Positions 16,981 through 25,418 of a stretch of 64,000 nucleotides of DNA are shown in pieces (position 1 is the stretch's first letter; the number at the start of each line of letters is the position of its first letter). Source of the DNA: Epibacterium sp. Ofav1-8 (lineage in GTDB: Bacteria; Pseudomonadota; Alphaproteobacteria; Rhodobacterales; Rhodobacteraceae); contig NZ_JAKRFD010000008.1 of NCBI RefSeq assembly GCF_022348185.1, positions 124,001 through 188,000 of the forward strand, in the 5' to 3' direction. Under the pieces are notes generated by a model. It did not search any database. It was not told the origin of the DNA and was given only the letters and a program-made list of their open reading frames with translations. The position numbers and the translations under genes were made by a program.

Positions 16981-18411
16981 ATGAGCAATCTCAAAGAACC
17001 CAGCTTCCGCGAAAGTGTGGATCTCATGTTCAACCGCGCGGTGGCGCTGATGGACCTGCCGCCTGGACTTGAGGAGAAGATCCGCGTCTGTAACGCCACC
17101 TACACGGTGCGTTTCGGCGTGCGCCTGCGCGGTCAGATCCATACGTTCACCGGCTATCGCTCGGTCCATTCCGAACATATGGAACCGGTGAAGGGCGGCA
17201 TCCGCTATGCCATGGGCGTGAACCAGGACGAGGTCGAGGCGCTGGCGGCGCTGATGACCTACAAATGTGCCCTGGTCGAAGCGCCCTTCGGCGGTTCCAA
17301 GGGCGGTCTGCGCATCGACCCGCGCCAATACGAGGAACACGAACTGGAATTGATCACCCGCCGCTTTGCCTATGAGCTCGCCAAGCGCGACCTGATCAAC
17401 CCCTCGCAGAACGTGCCCGCGCCCGACATGGGCACTGGCGAGCGTGAGATGGCCTGGATGGCGGACCAATACGCCCGCATGAACACCACCGACATCAACG
17501 CCCGCGCCTGTGTCACCGGCAAACCGCTCAATGCGGGCGGCATCGCTGGCCGGGTCGAGGCCACCGGCCGCGGCGTGCAATATGCGCTGCAGGAATTCTT
17601 CCGCTACGAGGAAGACAAGGCCAAGGCCGGTCTCTCCGGCACGCTGGATGGCAAACGCGTCATCGTGCAGGGTCTCGGCAACGTGGGCTACCACGCTGCC
17701 AAGTTCCTCTCCGAGGAGGACGGCTGCAAGATCGTCGGCGTGATCGAGCGAGACGGCGGGCTGTTTGATGAAAACGGTCTCGACATCGAGGATCTGCGCG
17801 CCTGGATCGCCAAGCACGGCGGCGTCGATGGCTACCCCTCGGGGCGCTACATCAAGGACGGCGCCAAATATCTCGAGGCCGATTGCGACATCCTGATCCC
17901 GGCGGCTCTGGAAGGGGTCATCAACCTCTCCAATGCCGAGAACATCCAGGCCAAGCTGATTATCGAGGCCGCAAACGGCCCCGTGACCGCCGGCGCCGAC
18001 GAGATCCTGCGCAAGAAGGGCGTCGTGATCATCCCTGACATGTATGCCAACGCCGGCGGTGTGACGGTCTCCTACTTCGAGTGGGTCAAGAACCTGTCGC
18101 ACATCCGCTTTGGCCGCATGCAGCGCCGCCAGGAAGAGGCGCGCCACCAGCTGGTGGTCGATCAGCTGGAAATGCTGTCGGAAAGCATGGGCAAGGCCTG
18201 GTCGCTCGATCCCAAGTTCAAGGAGAAATACCTCCGCGGCGCGGGCGAGCTGGAACTGGTGCGCTCGGGTCTCGATGACACCATGCGCATTGCCTACCAG
18301 TCCATGCGTCAGGTCTGGCACGAGCGTGACGACGTCACCGACCTGCGCACCGCCGCCTATCTGGTCTCCATCGACAAGGTGGCCTCCAGCTACCGCGCCA
18401 AGGGCCTCTGA
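16981..18411 (+). CDS. Glu/Leu/Phe/Val dehydrogenase
   Basis: A 476-residue amino-acid dehydrogenase, most like NAD-type glutamate dehydrogenase. KGGIRY (71-76) and GGSKGG (104-109, catalytic K107) form the substrate site; GLGNVG near 220 is the dinucleotide site. It would interconvert glutamate with 2-oxoglutarate and ammonium. AAGGA lies about 12 bases ahead of the ATG. A clear terminator follows, so it is a single-gene unit. Leucine or valine use cannot be excluded from sequence. Confidence 0.88.
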   Translation: MSNLKEPSFRESVDLMFNRAVALMDLPPGLEEKIRVCNATYTVRFGVRLRGQIHTFTGYRSVHSEHMEPVKGGIRYAMGVNQDEVEALAALMTYKCALVEAPFGGSKGGLRIDPRQYEEHELELITRRFAYELAKRDLINPSQNVPAPDMGTGEREMAWMADQYARMNTTDINARACVTGKPLNAGGIAGRVEATGRGVQYALQEFFRYEEDKAKAGLSGTLDGKRVIVQGLGNVGYHAAKFLSEEDGCKIVGVIERDGGLFDENGLDIEDLRAWIAKHGGVDGYPSGRYIKDGAKYLEADCDILIPAALEGVINLSNAENIQAKLIIEAANGPVTAGADEILRKKGVVIIPDMYANAGGVTVSYFEWVKNLSHIRFGRMQRRQEEARHQLVVDQLEMLSESMGKAWSLDPKFKEKYLRGAGELELVRSGLDDTMRIAYQSMRQVWHERDDVTDLRTAAYLVSIDKVASSYRAKGL

Positions 18412-18435
18412 GGCACGCGGACGGCAATTAACAAC

Positions 18436-18463
18436 AACGGCGGGTCTCCCCCCGCCGTTTTTT
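18436..18463 (+). terminator. Intrinsic terminator after the dehydrogenase
   Basis: Arms AACGGCGGG (18436-18444) and CCCGCCGTT (18451-18459) with a 6-base loop, followed by a run of T to 18463. It lies 25 bases past the stop. Confidence 0.9.
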
Positions 18464-18533
18464 GTTTCAGCTCCCGAGGGAGATGTGCCGTTGTCGCGGA
18501 GTGGCGATGTCCCCGCAAACCGGGCCCGCTTGG

Positions 18534-19076
18534 CTAGCCAAAACCCACGTCGGGCGCGATGACCTGACTGATCCGTCCCCCGGTGTTCACCGCGCTGTAG
18601 ATTGATCGTGGCGGGCGGGCGGCGCTATCGACGCTGCGGCAGACCCAGTCCCGCGCCTCCATGGATTTCAACGACTGCGACAGCGCCCGATCCGTGATCG
18701 TCGGCAGCTGCCGCTTGATCTCGGTGAAATGGCTGGGCCGGTGCAGCGATGTCAGAACCGGCAACGTCCATGACCGGCGCAGCAGGGGCCAGTCCTCTTC
18801 CGTTGCAACATCGCGGATCTTGTCGGCAAGCGCCGCCACCGTCTTGCCCAGAGGTGTCAGCCGGAATTCCGGCCGCAGCGGGTGGCCGTAGCCCGGGTTG
18901 CGCTCCAGCAGGCCCAGGTCGATCAGGTGATCCATGCTCTGTGCAAAGGCGGTCCTGCCGGCCCCCGTCGCCGCCAGCAGCGGCGCCTGTCGCCCGGCGA
19001 CACCCGAATGCAGGCTCGACAAGATCGGCAGTGCCCAGGCCCGTGAGGTGATGTTGACAAACAGCCTAATGTCCAT
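18534..19076 (-). CDS. HxlR-like regulator with two tandem winged-helix units
   Basis: A 180-residue protein. Residues about 8-75 (ITSRAWALPILSSLHSG ... LGLLERNPGYGHPL, FRLTPLG) and about 98-150 (LLRRSWTLPVLTSLHRP ... ALSQSLKSMEARDWV) both read as HxlR-type winged helices, so one chain seems to carry two DNA-binding units. HxlR proteins respond to aldehydes, quinones or redox stress. It is divergent from a VOC-family gene with only 39 bases between, so it probably controls that gene and itself. Confidence 0.75.
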   Translation of the reverse strand: MDIRLFVNITSRAWALPILSSLHSGVAGRQAPLLAATGAGRTAFAQSMDHLIDLGLLERNPGYGHPLRPEFRLTPLGKTVAALADKIRDVATEEDWPLLRRSWTLPVLTSLHRPSHFTEIKRQLPTITDRALSQSLKSMEARDWVCRSVDSAARPPRSIYSAVNTGGRISQVIAPDVGFG

Positions 19077-19078
19077 AA

Positions 19079-19093
19079 AGTATAGTTAGTATA
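19079..19093. promoter_or_regulatory. Direct repeat in the HxlR/VOC gap
   Basis: AGTATA occurs twice (19079-19084, 19088-19093) in the 39-base AT-rich gap between two divergent genes. It overlaps the only room for promoters, so it is a good candidate for the regulator's binding site. Confidence 0.4.
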
Positions 19094-19115
19094 TTTTGAA
19101 TCATAAGGAAAGCCC

Positions 19116-19496
19116 ATGTCTCTTATTTCCGTCGACCAGACCATCACCCTTGCCCTGTCCGTCACCGACCGCCATGCCAGCGCCGACTGGTATCAAAACA
19201 TGCTGGGGTTCGAGCTGCTCTATCATGCCGATGACGCGGGCTGGTCCGAGATCCGCACCAACACGCCCGGAGTTGTCATTGGCCTGGGCGAGCACACCCG
19301 GCCCGCACCCGGCAACTGCGTGCCGGTCTTCGGAATCGCGGATCTGGACGCGGCGCGGCAGCAGCTGGAGCAGGCCGCGGTGAAATTCGATGGCGAGACG
19401 GATGTCGTCGAGGGCATGGTCAAGACCGCGACCTTTTACGACCCCGACGGCAACGCACTGATGCTGGCGCAGGACCTGACCGGCGCAAACGGGTAA
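19116..19496 (+). CDS. VOC (glyoxalase/bleomycin-resistance) family protein
   Basis: A 126-residue single VOC module pair: ITLALSVTDRHASADWYQNMLGFEL opens the first beta-alpha-beta unit and TATFYDPDGNALML closes the second, with the usual acidic metal ligand region. Members isomerise methylglyoxal adducts, bind antibiotics or act as dioxygenases; which applies is open. AAGGAAAG stands ahead of the ATG. The divergent HxlR-like gene suggests induction by a small reactive compound. Confidence 0.8.
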   Translation: MSLISVDQTITLALSVTDRHASADWYQNMLGFELLYHADDAGWSEIRTNTPGVVIGLGEHTRPAPGNCVPVFGIADLDAARQQLEQAAVKFDGETDVVEGMVKTATFYDPDGNALMLAQDLTGANG

Positions 19497-19850
19497 CCCG
19501 CTACTGTCGTCAGGCCTCCGCGCCGTGCTTGCGTCTTGCCGGCAGCGCACCCTTTGCATCCGACGCGCGGGCGCGGCACATTTCAGTGTCGCGCCCGTGT
19601 GTGGTGTGCCCGTCCGTCAGGCGCCCGTCCGTATTGTGCCCACCCCTGTGGCCGGGCTTGCCCGGGGCACGGATATTTTGCTCTAAAATTGCACTGGACA
19701 TAAGTGCCCAGTTCGTGGCCATCTGCGCAAGAGACTGCCGCGATGTCGCTGGTGGGGCTAGGAGCGGGCGCGCAAACCCGCTAGCACTAGGGCGACAGGG
19801 CGGGCCATCCGGCATGGCGCGGCAGCAAGACAGTGTTTGGGGAGTGGGCC
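19497..19850. other. Intergenic region ahead of the sox operon
   Basis: No gene recognised; a 101-codon minus-strand frame here has poor protein character. It contains two copies of GCCCGTCCGT close together near 19610-19635 and should hold the sox promoter, which I could not define. Confidence 0.4.
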
Positions 19851-21116
19851 ATGGGGATTTCAGATCGATTTTCGGGCTGGCGGGTGCTGAAGGAAGGGCT
19901 GACCGGCAACAAGGGCTGGACCGCCCACTGGCGCGACCCGGAACCGAAACGCGACTATGACGTGGTCATCGTCGGCGGCGGCGGTCACGGGCTGGCCACG
20001 GCCTATTACCTCGCCAAGGAACATGGCCTGCGCAATATCGCGGTGCTGGAAAAGGGCTATCTCGGCGGCGGCAATGTCGGGCGCAACACCACCATCGTGC
20101 GCGCCAATTACTACCTGCCGGGCAATTCGGAGTTCTATTCCCACTCGCTGAAGCTCTGGGAGGGGATGGAGCAGGACCTCAATTACAACGCGATGATGTC
20201 CCAGCGCGGCATTCTCAACCTGTTCCACAACGACGGCCAGCGCGATGCCACCATCCGGCGGGCCAATTCGATCATCAACCAGGGGGACGATGCGGAGATC
20301 CTCTATCGCGACGAGCTGAAAAAGCTGGTGCCCTTCCTGAATTATGACAACAATCGCTTCCCGATCATGGGCGCGCTGTTGCAGCGCCGGGCGGGCACCG
20401 CGCGCCATGATGCGGTGGCCTGGGGCTATGCCCGCGGGGCGGACCAGTTTGGCGTTGATCTGATCCAGAACTGCGAGGTCACCGGCATCGATGTCGAGGG
20501 CGGCAAGGTGGTAGGCGTGCAGACCGCGCGCGGCCCGATCCGGGCCAAGAAGGTCGCTTTGGCCGCCGCCGGCCGCTCCAGTCAGGTGGCGGCGATGGCC
20601 GGGCTGACCCTGCCGATCGAGAGCCACGTGTTGCAGGCCTTTGTCTCCGAAGGGCTGAAGCCGGTGATCGACCATGTGATCACCTTTGCCGAGGGGCATC
20701 TCTATATCAGCCAGTCCGACAAGGGTGGCCTGGTGTTTGGCAGCTATCTGGATTTCTACAGTTCTTATGCGGCGCGGGGGAACCTGCCGATGCAGGAACA
20801 CACGATGGAGGCGATTGCCGCCATGGTGCCTGCGGTGACCAAAGCGCGGCTGCTGCGCAGCTGGGGCGGCATCATGGACATGACGCCGGATGGATCGCCC
20901 ATTATCGATCATACGCCGATCGAGGGGCTCTATCTCAATGCGGGCTGGTGTTATGGCGGTTTCAAGGCGACACCGGCCTCGGGGCATTGTTTTGCGCATC
21001 TGATCGCCACCGACCGCCCGCATGCGGCGGCCACGGGGTTCAAGCTGGACCGCTTCCGCAGCGGCTATGGTCTGATGGATGAGGAGGGCACCGGTGCGCA
21101 ACATAATCTGCACTAA
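19851..21116 (+). CDS. soxB: Sarcosine oxidase beta subunit
   Basis: Flavin-bearing catalytic subunit of heterotetrameric sarcosine oxidase, which demethylates N-methylglycine to glycine with tetrahydrofolate as one-carbon acceptor and releases H2O2. 421 residues. DVVIVGGGGHGLATAYYL (about 37-54) is the FAD fold, and H186 in GTARHDAVAWG is by family analogy the covalent FMN site. GGGGAG precedes the ATG at 19851; a GTG at 19833 is possible. First gene of soxBDAG. Confidence 0.93.
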   Translation: MGISDRFSGWRVLKEGLTGNKGWTAHWRDPEPKRDYDVVIVGGGGHGLATAYYLAKEHGLRNIAVLEKGYLGGGNVGRNTTIVRANYYLPGNSEFYSHSLKLWEGMEQDLNYNAMMSQRGILNLFHNDGQRDATIRRANSIINQGDDAEILYRDELKKLVPFLNYDNNRFPIMGALLQRRAGTARHDAVAWGYARGADQFGVDLIQNCEVTGIDVEGGKVVGVQTARGPIRAKKVALAAAGRSSQVAAMAGLTLPIESHVLQAFVSEGLKPVIDHVITFAEGHLYISQSDKGGLVFGSYLDFYSSYAARGNLPMQEHTMEAIAAMVPAVTKARLLRSWGGIMDMTPDGSPIIDHTPIEGLYLNAGWCYGGFKATPASGHCFAHLIATDRPHAAATGFKLDRFRSGYGLMDEEGTGAQHNLH

Positions 21117-21139
21117 GCGCCTGTGGCGCAGCTGGGGAG

Positions 21140-21172
21140 CCTCCGGCGGGGATATTTTTAAGAAGATGAAGG
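21140..21172 (+). repeat. Gene-end motif GGATATTTTTAAGAAGATGAAG, copy a
   Basis: Between soxB and soxD lies CCTCCGGCGGGGATATTTTT followed by AAGAAGATGAAG. The same string, inverted, follows ribD at 32984-33012, and a looser form follows glpX at 3906-3935. All three start just past a stop codon. Function unknown. Confidence 0.6.
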
Positions 21173-21182
21173 GGCGGTTGTC

Positions 21183-21461
21183 ATGAGGATCACCTGTCCG
21201 CTGTGCGGCGCGCGGGATCGGCGCGAATTCACCTACAAGGGCGCGGCCTTGCCGGTGCCTGCTCTGGAGGATGGGGTGGCGGAATGGGACGCGCATGTGC
21301 ATCTGCGCGACAACCCCGCCGGACCCCTGGAGGAGCTGTGGCAGCATGACATGGGCTGCGGGGCGTGGCTGAAGGTCTCGCGCAACACCGCCACCCATGA
21401 GATGCTGGGCGTGGCGCTGGCGCAGGACGCGGGCCTTGCGATCGAGGAGGGCCAGTCATGA
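21183..21461 (+). CDS. soxD: Sarcosine oxidase delta subunit
   Basis: A 92-residue zinc-binding subunit. C5 and C8 in TCPLCG plus H55 and C59 in WQHDMGC are placed as the Cys3-His zinc site known for this subunit. It stabilises the SoxB-SoxA complex. It overlaps soxA by 4 bases (ATGA), so production is coupled. The 66-base gap after soxB contains the gene-end motif at 21140-21172. Confidence 0.93.
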   Translation: MRITCPLCGARDRREFTYKGAALPVPALEDGVAEWDAHVHLRDNPAGPLEELWQHDMGCGAWLKVSRNTATHEMLGVALAQDAGLAIEEGQS

Positions 21462-24403
21462 GGATCACGGGCAAGGGGCTGGTGTCCGGCAATCGGACCA
21501 TCAATTTTTCGTTTAATGGCAAGGATTACATGGGGCTGGAAGGCGACACGCTGGCCTCGGCCCTGTTGGCCAATGATGTGCATCTGGTGGGGCGGTCGTT
21601 TAAATATCACCGTCCGCGTGGCATCCTGACCGCAGGGTCTGAAGAGCCCAATGCGCTGGTCAGCACCGGCAAGGGCGCGGCGCGGGATCCAAACATTCGC
21701 GCCACCCAGCAGGAGCTGTTTGAGGGGCTGGCAGCGCAGAGCCAGAACTGCTGGCCCTCGGTCGAGCGCGATGTGATGGCGGTGAACGATCTGGCCGCGC
21801 CCTTTCTTGGGGCCGGGTTTTATTACAAGACCTTCATGTGGCCCGCGCCCCTGTGGGAAAAGCTTTATGAGCCGATCATCCGCCGCGCGGCGGGGCTTGG
21901 GGCCTTGTCCGGGGCGGCCAACAAGGACCCTTACGAGAAGGCCTTTGCCTTTTGCGATCTGCTGGTGATCGGGTCTGGCCCGGCCGGGCTGATGGCGGCA
22001 CTGACGGCGGGGCGTGCGGGGGCGGATGTGATCCTCGCTGAGGATGACAGCCGCATGGGCGGGCGTCTTCTGGCAGAGGTTGAGGAGGTCGACGGCAAGC
22101 CCGCGCATGTCTGGGTGGCAGAGGTGCTGGCGGAGCTGGAGGCCATGGACAACGTGCGTCTGATGACCCGCACCGCGGTCACCGGCGTCTATGATCACGG
22201 CACCTATTCGGCGCTGGAGCGGGTCTCGCACCACCTGCCGCCGAGCCAGTCCCTGAAGACCGCGCATCGCCCGCGCGAGTGTTTCTGGCGTATCGCCGCC
22301 AAAGCCTCGGTGCTGGCGGCGGGGGCTATTGAGCGTCCCATCGCCTTTCGCAACAACGACCGCCCCGGCATCATGATGGCGGGGGCGGTGCGGGCCTATC
22401 TCAATCGCTGGGGGGTGGCCCCGGGTGAACGGATCACCGTCTTTGCCAACAACGATGACGCCCACCGCACCGCGCGGGATCTGGTGGCGGAGGGCGTGCA
22501 TGTCACCGCCGTGATCGACAGCCGCCATGACGCGCCCGATAGTGGCGAATTCCCCGTCATCAAGGGCGCGATGATTTGCGACAGCGCCGGGCGGCAGCGG
22601 CTGGAGAGCGTCACCATCCGCAGCGTCAATGGCGAGGAAAAGCTGCAAACCGATTGTCTGGCCGTATCCGGCGGCTGGAACCCCTCGGTGCATCTGACCT
22701 GCCACATGGGCGCGCGTCCGGAGTGGAACCGGGAGCTGGCGGCGTTCCTGCCAAAACCGGATGCGGTGCCGGGCATGGTGGTCGCAGGGGCCGCCAATGG
22801 GGTGTTTTCCACCCATGGTGCGCTGGCCGAGGGGGCTCAGGCCGCCGTCACCGCACTGGCCGGCATTGGCATATCGGTTGACGCTGTTCCCCTGCCAGAG
22901 GCCAGCGATGCGCCCTACCGGATCAGCCCCTTGTGGGCGGTGCCGGGCAAGGGGCGGGCGTGGCTGGATTTCCAGAACGACGTCACCGTCAAGGATGTGG
23001 CGCAGGCGGCGCGGGAGAACTTCCGCTCGGTCGAACATATGAAGCGCTACACCACCCAGGGCATGGCCACCGATCAGGGCAAGAACTCCAACGTGGCCGC
23101 CTTGGCGGTGCTGGCCGATGCCACCGGGCGCAGCATTGCGGAAACCGGTGTCACCACCTTCCGCCCGCCTTTTGTGCCCACATCCATTGCCGCGATGGGG
23201 GCAGGGGCCGAGGATCAGGGCTTCAAGCCGCAGCGCTATCTGACCTCGCATAAGGCATCGCTGCAGCGTGGTGCGGCCAATATAGAGGTCGGCTTGTGGT
23301 ATCGCGCCAGCTATTTCGCCAAGGACGGCGAGAGCACCTGGCGGCAATCCTGCGACCGCGAGGTCACCATGGTGCGCAATGCGGTGGGCGTCTGCGATGT
23401 CTCGACGCTGGGCAAGATCGACATTCAGGGACCGGACGCGGCAGAGCTGCTGGATCTCGCCTATACCAATCTGTTCTCCACGCTGAAACTCGGGCGCGTG
23501 CGCTATGGTCTGATGCTGCGCGAGGACGGCTTTGTCATGGATGATGGCACCACCGCGCGGCTGGGGGAAAACCACTATGTGATGACCACCACCACCGCGG
23601 CGGCGGGGCAGGTGATGGCGCATCTGGAATATCTCACGCAGGTGGTGCGCCCGGATCTTGATGTGCGGTTCACCTCTGTGACCGATCAATGGGCGCAGTT
23701 CTCGGTGGCCGGTCCCAAGGCGCGCGATCTGATCGACGCGCTGGTGGATGAGGACGTCAACGCTGAGACCTTCCCCTTCATGGCCTGCGGGGCGATCACC
23801 GTGTCGGGCGTGGCCGGGCGCCTGTTCCGGATCTCGTTTTCGGGCGAGCACGCCTATGAGATCGCGGTGCCCGCGCGCTATGGCGAGGCGCTCTATCGCC
23901 TGCTGCTGGAGCGGGCTGAAACCTTAGGCGGTGGTCCTTACGGGATGGAGGCGCTGAATGTGCTTCGGATCGAGAAGGGCTTTATCACCCATGCGGAGAT
24001 CAACGGCACCGCCACCGCCTTTGACCTTGGCATGCAGGGGCTGGTCTCGAAAAAGAAATCCTGCTGGGGCGAGGCTTTGTCGGAACGGGACGGGCTGATG
24101 GATGACGACCGGATGCGGCTTGTGGGCCTCAAACCCGTGGGCGCGATGCAGGCGCTCAGCGCTGGGGCGCATCTCTTTGACCCGGACGCCACGGTGGAGC
24201 GGGTCAATGACCTTGGCTATGTGACATCGGTGGGGTTCTCGCCGACGCTGGGACATATGATCGGGTTGGCGATGCTGTCGGGCGGGCCGGACCGGATGGG
24301 CGATACCATCCGGCTGGTGGATCACACGCGGGGCATCGACACCCTGTGCGAAGTGGTGAACCCTGTGTTCTTTGACCCTGAGGGAGGGCGCGTTCGTGGC
24401 TGA
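21458..24403 (+). CDS. soxA: Sarcosine oxidase alpha subunit
   Basis: A 981-residue subunit. The N-terminal part resembles a ferredoxin-like fold without cluster cysteines (RSFKYHRPRGI). LLVIGSGPAGLMAALTAG (about 169-186) binds NAD. The C-terminal third (about 610-980) is a GcvT/aminomethyltransferase domain that takes the methylene group onto tetrahydrofolate. Start overlaps soxD, end overlaps soxG by 8 bases, so all are one operon. Confidence 0.95.
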   Translation: MRITGKGLVSGNRTINFSFNGKDYMGLEGDTLASALLANDVHLVGRSFKYHRPRGILTAGSEEPNALVSTGKGAARDPNIRATQQELFEGLAAQSQNCWPSVERDVMAVNDLAAPFLGAGFYYKTFMWPAPLWEKLYEPIIRRAAGLGALSGAANKDPYEKAFAFCDLLVIGSGPAGLMAALTAGRAGADVILAEDDSRMGGRLLAEVEEVDGKPAHVWVAEVLAELEAMDNVRLMTRTAVTGVYDHGTYSALERVSHHLPPSQSLKTAHRPRECFWRIAAKASVLAAGAIERPIAFRNNDRPGIMMAGAVRAYLNRWGVAPGERITVFANNDDAHRTARDLVAEGVHVTAVIDSRHDAPDSGEFPVIKGAMICDSAGRQRLESVTIRSVNGEEKLQTDCLAVSGGWNPSVHLTCHMGARPEWNRELAAFLPKPDAVPGMVVAGAANGVFSTHGALAEGAQAAVTALAGIGISVDAVPLPEASDAPYRISPLWAVPGKGRAWLDFQNDVTVKDVAQAARENFRSVEHMKRYTTQGMATDQGKNSNVAALAVLADATGRSIAETGVTTFRPPFVPTSIAAMGAGAEDQGFKPQRYLTSHKASLQRGAANIEVGLWYRASYFAKDGESTWRQSCDREVTMVRNAVGVCDVSTLGKIDIQGPDAAELLDLAYTNLFSTLKLGRVRYGLMLREDGFVMDDGTTARLGENHYVMTTTTAAAGQVMAHLEYLTQVVRPDLDVRFTSVTDQWAQFSVAGPKARDLIDALVDEDVNAETFPFMACGAITVSGVAGRLFRISFSGEHAYEIAVPARYGEALYRLLLERAETLGGGPYGMEALNVLRIEKGFITHAEINGTATAFDLGMQGLVSKKKSCWGEALSERDGLMDDDRMRLVGLKPVGAMQALSAGAHLFDPDATVERVNDLGYVTSVGFSPTLGHMIGLAMLSGGPDRMGDTIRLVDHTRGIDTLCEVVNPVFFDPEGGRVRG

Positions 24404-24953
24404 GACTGAGATGCAACTTGCCGCTAAAACCCCCTGCGCGGGGCTGGTGCCGCTGACCATTGGTGATGTGACCCTCACAGAGGACACCCCCGCCGCCATG
24501 ACCCTGATCGCGCCCTACAAGGGGCAGGAGAAACCGCTGAGCGATGCGTTGAACGCCGCGCACGGCATGGGGTTTCCAGCGCCCAACCGCGCCACCGGCA
24601 AGGCGGAGGCCCGCGCGATCTGGTTCGGCCGGGCGCAGGCGCTGCTGGTCGGCCCTGCGGCCGATCCCAAACTGGCGGCGCATGCAGCACTCACCGACCT
24701 TAGCGATGGCTGGGCGGTGGTGCGGCTGGAGGGCGCGCACGCCGAGGAGGTGATGGCCCGTCTGGTGCCCATTGATCTGCGGCCACAGGTGTTCAAACGC
24801 GGCCACACCGCCCGCACCGAGCTGAAACACATGATGGCGTCGATCACGCGGCTGGGGCCAAACACCTTGCAAATCATGGTGTTCCGCTCTTTTGCGGCGA
24901 CGCTTGTTCACGATCTGAAAAGAGCCATGGAAGCCGTGGCGGCACGGGGCTAG
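24396..24953 (+). CDS. soxG: Sarcosine oxidase gamma subunit
   Basis: A 185-residue subunit with a GcvT-like fold that completes the tetramer. Seen are the two family stretches ALLVGPAADPKLAAHAALTD and FKRGHTARTELKHMMASI. The GTG at 24396 is chosen because GGGAGG lies about 9 bases ahead; it overlaps the soxA stop by 8 bases. Last gene of the sox operon. Confidence 0.9.
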   Translation: MAETEMQLAAKTPCAGLVPLTIGDVTLTEDTPAAMTLIAPYKGQEKPLSDALNAAHGMGFPAPNRATGKAEARAIWFGRAQALLVGPAADPKLAAHAALTDLSDGWAVVRLEGAHAEEVMARLVPIDLRPQVFKRGHTARTELKHMMASITRLGPNTLQIMVFRSFAATLVHDLKRAMEAVAARG

Positions 24954-24991
24954 ATTAACCGGGATCACGAAACTGATTCCGGAGCTGATCC

Positions 24992-25351
24992 ATGATCCGC
25001 AAGATCCTTGTCGCCGCGACCCTCGCGGCGCCCCTTCTCGCCACCCCCGCGTTCTCCGCTGCCGAACTGGGCAAGGAGGAAAGCTGCAAATACCAGGGGC
25101 AGGTGATGGCCGCCGTGCAACAGGCGCGGCTTGACCGGGTGGCCGAGGACAAGGTCGAAGAGACCATCCGCGCCAGCGATCCCGAATGGCCGGAGAATTT
25201 CTCCAACGCGATCCCGCAGCTCACCCAGCATGTCTATCAGATGAAGCGCCGCGATCTGAAGAACATCGATCTGGGCGAGATTTTCGAGACCCAATGCGTC
25301 GACAACTGGGACCAGATCCAGGAAATGAAGAAGAACCTCTCTGGAAACTGA
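24992..25351 (+). CDS. Periplasmic protein of unknown function
   Basis: A 119-residue protein with a clear signal peptide (residues 1-22, MIRKILVAATLAAPLLATPA, cleavage near FSA-AE). The mature part is helical and charged, with two cysteines (C32 and C102) that may pair. I do not recognise the family. It sits between soxG and dnaG on the same strand. Confidence 0.7.
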   Translation: MIRKILVAATLAAPLLATPAFSAAELGKEESCKYQGQVMAAVQQARLDRVAEDKVEETIRASDPEWPENFSNAIPQLTQHVYQMKRRDLKNIDLGEIFETQCVDNWDQIQEMKKNLSGN

Positions 25352-25418
25352 TCTGAACCTGCGTTTGGGCGGCCCCGCACCGGGCCGCTCATCCCGCACA
25401 CAACTGGATTTTGTGTGA

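Noticed and set aside
19510-19815. Minus-strand frame of 101 codons ahead of soxB
   Set aside because: No ribosome site, low-complexity GRLTDGHTTHGRDT-type content; probably non-coding.
21233-23851. Minus-strand frame of 872 codons opposite soxA
   Set aside because: Antisense shadow in high-GC DNA; composition is His/Arg/Gly-rich without family motifs, and soxA is certain.
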